From Aeromonas jandaei (GTDB lineage Bacteria > Pseudomonadota > Gammaproteobacteria > Enterobacterales > Aeromonadaceae): a stretch of DNA of 64,000 nucleotides. The position numbers and the translations under genes are program-made. The DNA is taken from positions 4,370,001 to 4,434,000 of the forward strand of contig NZ_CP149571.1 of NCBI RefSeq assembly GCF_037890695.1, read 5' to 3'. Shown piece after piece: positions 62,328 to 64,000 of the stretch. The notes beneath the pieces were generated by a model. The model ran no database searches. It was not told the origin of the DNA and worked only from the letters and a program-made list of their open reading frames with translations. The stretch's first letter is position 1. The number at the start of each line of letters is the position of its first letter.

Positions 62328-62672
62328 ATGGCCAAGTACGACAAGATTTCCCCCGAGACCCAGCAGGAGGCGATGAAAATTGCCCGCGCCAACCAGAAGC
62401 CGGGGCAGACCAAGGAGCAGACCCAGCTTATCGCCCAGGGGATCCAGAAAGGGATCGACGAGTATAAAAAACAGATGAAGGCGCGGGCTCGCGAAGCCAG
62501 TCGCCAGAAGAAACTGCAGACCAAAGCGAAACAGAGCCAGCAAGCGCAGCAAGACGACGAACAGGATGAAGCCCTTGAGGTCATCGAGGTCACTCGCCAC
62601 CATCCGCTGCCATGGGCCCTGCTGGCCGCCAGCTGGCTCGGCTTTGTCGCCGTCTGGTTGTGGTTGCGCTAA
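62328..62672 (+). CDS. DUF2956 family protein
   Basis: The 114-residue protein has a highly charged N-terminal part (MAKYDKISPETQQEAMKIAR, KPGQTKEQTQLIAQGIQKGI), a Lys/Arg/Gln-rich helix likely to form a coiled coil (about 40-75), and a single C-terminal membrane helix (about 96-113). That is the DUF2956 layout. GAGGAG lies just before the ATG. Function is not known; a tail-anchored inner-membrane protein is expected. Confidence 0.85.
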   Translation: MAKYDKISPETQQEAMKIARANQKPGQTKEQTQLIAQGIQKGIDEYKKQMKARAREASRQKKLQTKAKQSQQAQQDDEQDEALEVIEVTRHHPLPWALLAASWLGFVAVWLWLR

Positions 62673-62842
62673 GAGGCCGCAAACCTTTGTCCGGGATCCG
62701 CTTCACAGAGCAGGGCCATCAGGCTGGTCAGGCTAATTGAAGGCTGATTAAATCCCGCCTCTGTTTGCCCCAGCCCAAGCTGTTGCTAACCCAGCTATTG
62801 CCAACCCAGACTGTCTGGTCATCTGTTTTCAGGAAATTCGTT

Positions 62843-63178
62843 ATGAACCCCGCTCCGCTCTACCTGCTGGCCCCCTTTGTGCTCTTTCTGGTGACCATGC
62901 TGCTCTATCGCATCTCGCCGCTGCGGGCCGTTGCCGCCGGCACAGTGCGCTGGTTTATTCTGCCCGCCTTTACCCTCTTTATTCTGCTGATCATCATCAA
63001 TGGCGCAGCCGACCCCGCCCTGCGCAATCCCGCCTTCCACTGGTTGATGCCGGGCCTTGGCTTTGCCCTGAGCCTGTTTCCGGGCCTGCCCAAGGCACTG
63101 GTGCCACGTCTGGCCATCAAGGAGGGGGCCTTTGCCGCCCTCGGCCTGATGCTGATGAGCCTGGCCATGGTCTACTGA
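62843..63178 (+). CDS. Small hypothetical inner-membrane protein
   Basis: The 111-residue, very hydrophobic protein has helices at about 8-22, 38-53, 65-80 and 92-110, and a short basic loop (YRISPLRAVAAG). A frame starting further upstream adds 26 residues without homologous character; the ATG at 62843 follows CAGGAAATTCGTT. I do not recognise the family. It stands between the DUF2956 gene and a terminator, both on the same strand. Confidence 0.7.
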   Translation: MNPAPLYLLAPFVLFLVTMLLYRISPLRAVAAGTVRWFILPAFTLFILLIIINGAADPALRNPAFHWLMPGLGFALSLFPGLPKALVPRLAIKEGAFAALGLMLMSLAMVY

Positions 63179-63206
63179 CCGGCTGGCCGCTGACGCTGAC
63201 ATGACT

Positions 63207-63236
63207 CAAGGGGCGCTCTGTGACGAGCGCCCCTTG
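63207..63236 (+). terminator. Hairpin terminator before the TPR gene
   Basis: Perfect 12-bp stem CAAGGGGCGCTC/GAGCGCCCCTTG with a 6-nt loop; T content after it is low. Confidence 0.7.
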
Positions 63237-63291
63237 TGCAATCAATAACCTGCAGGCATCTTGGTGCAAGGATCGCCAGCCAGGAGGCCAG

Positions 63292-64000
63292 ATGGAGAAT
63301 CCGCCCGATTTCATGGCGCTATGGGACTATCAGGATCCCGTCGCCACTGCCCAGCGCTTCGATGCCCTGCTGCCCGTAGTGCGCGCCGACCAGGATTTGC
63401 AGCTCGAGCTGGAGCTGCTGACCCAGATTGCTCGCACCCATGCCCTGCAACACCAGCCAGAGCAAGCCAGACAGACCCTTGATGACGTAGAGAAGCGCCT
63501 CACCGGGGCAACCCCCAGAGCCCGGGTCAGATTGCATATCGAGCGGGGCCGCCTGTTCCATGCCGCTGGCGATCAGAGTCAGGCCAAAGCGCAGTTTGAG
63601 CAGGCCTGGCAACAGGGGCTCAAGAGCAAGGAGCTCTATCTCGCCATCGACGCGGCCCAGATGGTGGCCATGACGGTGCCGCCGCCAGAGCAGAGCCGCT
63701 GGCATCAGTTGGGGATGGAGCTGGCCGAGCGCAGCCCGGATGAGCGGGTGCGCAGCTGGCTACCTGCCATTTACCATAATCTGTGCTGGACCCTGTTCGA
63801 GCTGGGGCGATTTGACGAGGCAAAAGCGCTGCAACAGAAGTGTCTGAGCTGGCATGAAGCGCATCAGGAGCAGGGCAAGGCTTTTATCGCCCGCTGGAGT
63901 CTCGCCCGCCTAAGCCGGGCCATGGGTCTGCATCAACAAGCGATGGCCGAACTGACCCAGCTTAAAGCCGATATGAGTGAAGCCAGCGCTGCGGAAGATG
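63292..64000 (+). CDS. TPR-repeat protein, N-terminal part (truncated by window edge)
   Basis: The ATG follows an ideal AGGAGG at 6-nt spacing and opens 236 codons to the window end. Residues about 10-55, 75-112 and 145-230 are helical hairpins with TPR spacing (e.g. RLHIERGRLFHAAGDQSQAKAQFEQAW and NLCWTLFELGRFDEAKALQQ). There is no signal peptide. What lies further downstream is unknown, so it could be a free TPR protein or the front of a larger regulator, such as a diguanylate cyclase with N-terminal TPRs. That last idea is speculative. Confidence 0.7.
   Translation, partial: MENPPDFMALWDYQDPVATAQRFDALLPVVRADQDLQLELELLTQIARTHALQHQPEQARQTLDDVEKRLTGATPRARVRLHIERGRLFHAAGDQSQAKAQFEQAWQQGLKSKELYLAIDAAQMVAMTVPPPEQSRWHQLGMELAERSPDERVRSWLPAIYHNLCWTLFELGRFDEAKALQQKCLSWHEAHQEQGKAFIARWSLARLSRAMGLHQQAMAELTQLKADMSEASAAED

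Overview
The window looks like chromosomal DNA of an Aeromonas-type gammaproteobacterium. The evidence is the GC-rich backbone, the large set of secreted chitinases with tandem chitin-binding modules, a GlyGly-CTERM extracellular nuclease (a type II secretion/rhombosortase trait), the Vibrio/Aeromonas-style hut haem locus, and five tandem tRNA-Ala(GGC) genes. Species cannot be fixed from the sequence alone.

Layout. 1-6.9 kb: 5' end of a CSS-motif sensor (probable EAL phosphodiesterase), yfcH, the ybbP/ybbA transporter divergent from tesA, and cheV. 6.9-25.6 kb: a polymer-degrading block. It holds a GH18 chitinase behind a c-di-GMP-I riboswitch, an ExeM/NucH nuclease, the tRNA-Ala array with a stringent-type promoter, a 39-residue ORF behind two CRP-like sites, then a same-strand run chiA, M66 (StcE-like) metalloprotease, GH19 chitinase behind a second c-di-GMP-I riboswitch. 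A CbrA-like SSS/histidine-kinase hybrid broken by an in-frame TGA closes the block. 25.8-29.0 kb: a DUF2975/HTH/gluzincin three-gene cluster and an hcaT-like MFS gene. 29.1-38.8 kb: an AT-rich type VI secretion island (hcp, vgrG, a peptidoglycan-hydrolase effector and five small exported proteins, one with an LprI-like C-terminus, behind an octamer minisatellite), with a sigma-54 promoter at hcp and a LuxR solo beside it. 40-48.2 kb: a Fur-boxed haem uptake locus (TonB receptor, ChaN-like lipoprotein, hutZX, hutBCD). 48.4-64 kb: an EEP lipoprotein, btsS-btsR-btsT (pyruvate sensing and uptake), pepE, yjbQ-alr-dnaB, a Tim44-domain protein, a UshA/NutA-like nucleotidase, a DUF2956 protein, a small membrane protein and a partial TPR protein.

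How it works together. Two c-di-GMP aptamers in front of chitin/mucin-active exoenzymes imply that surface-life signalling controls chitin and glycoprotein degradation. ExeM plus the nucleotidase would supply DNA-derived nucleosides and phosphate, and BtsSR/BtsT and the CRP-like sites fit carbon scavenging. The hut genes take iron from haem, and the T6SS island adds contact-dependent antagonism.

Three reading-frame lesions need care: TGG-to-TGA in the GH18 chitinase and in the hybrid kinase, and a 1-nt insertion in dnaB. Because dnaB is essential, at least that one is more likely a sequence error than biology, and this lowers trust in the other two. All calls were made by reading the sequence without database searches.
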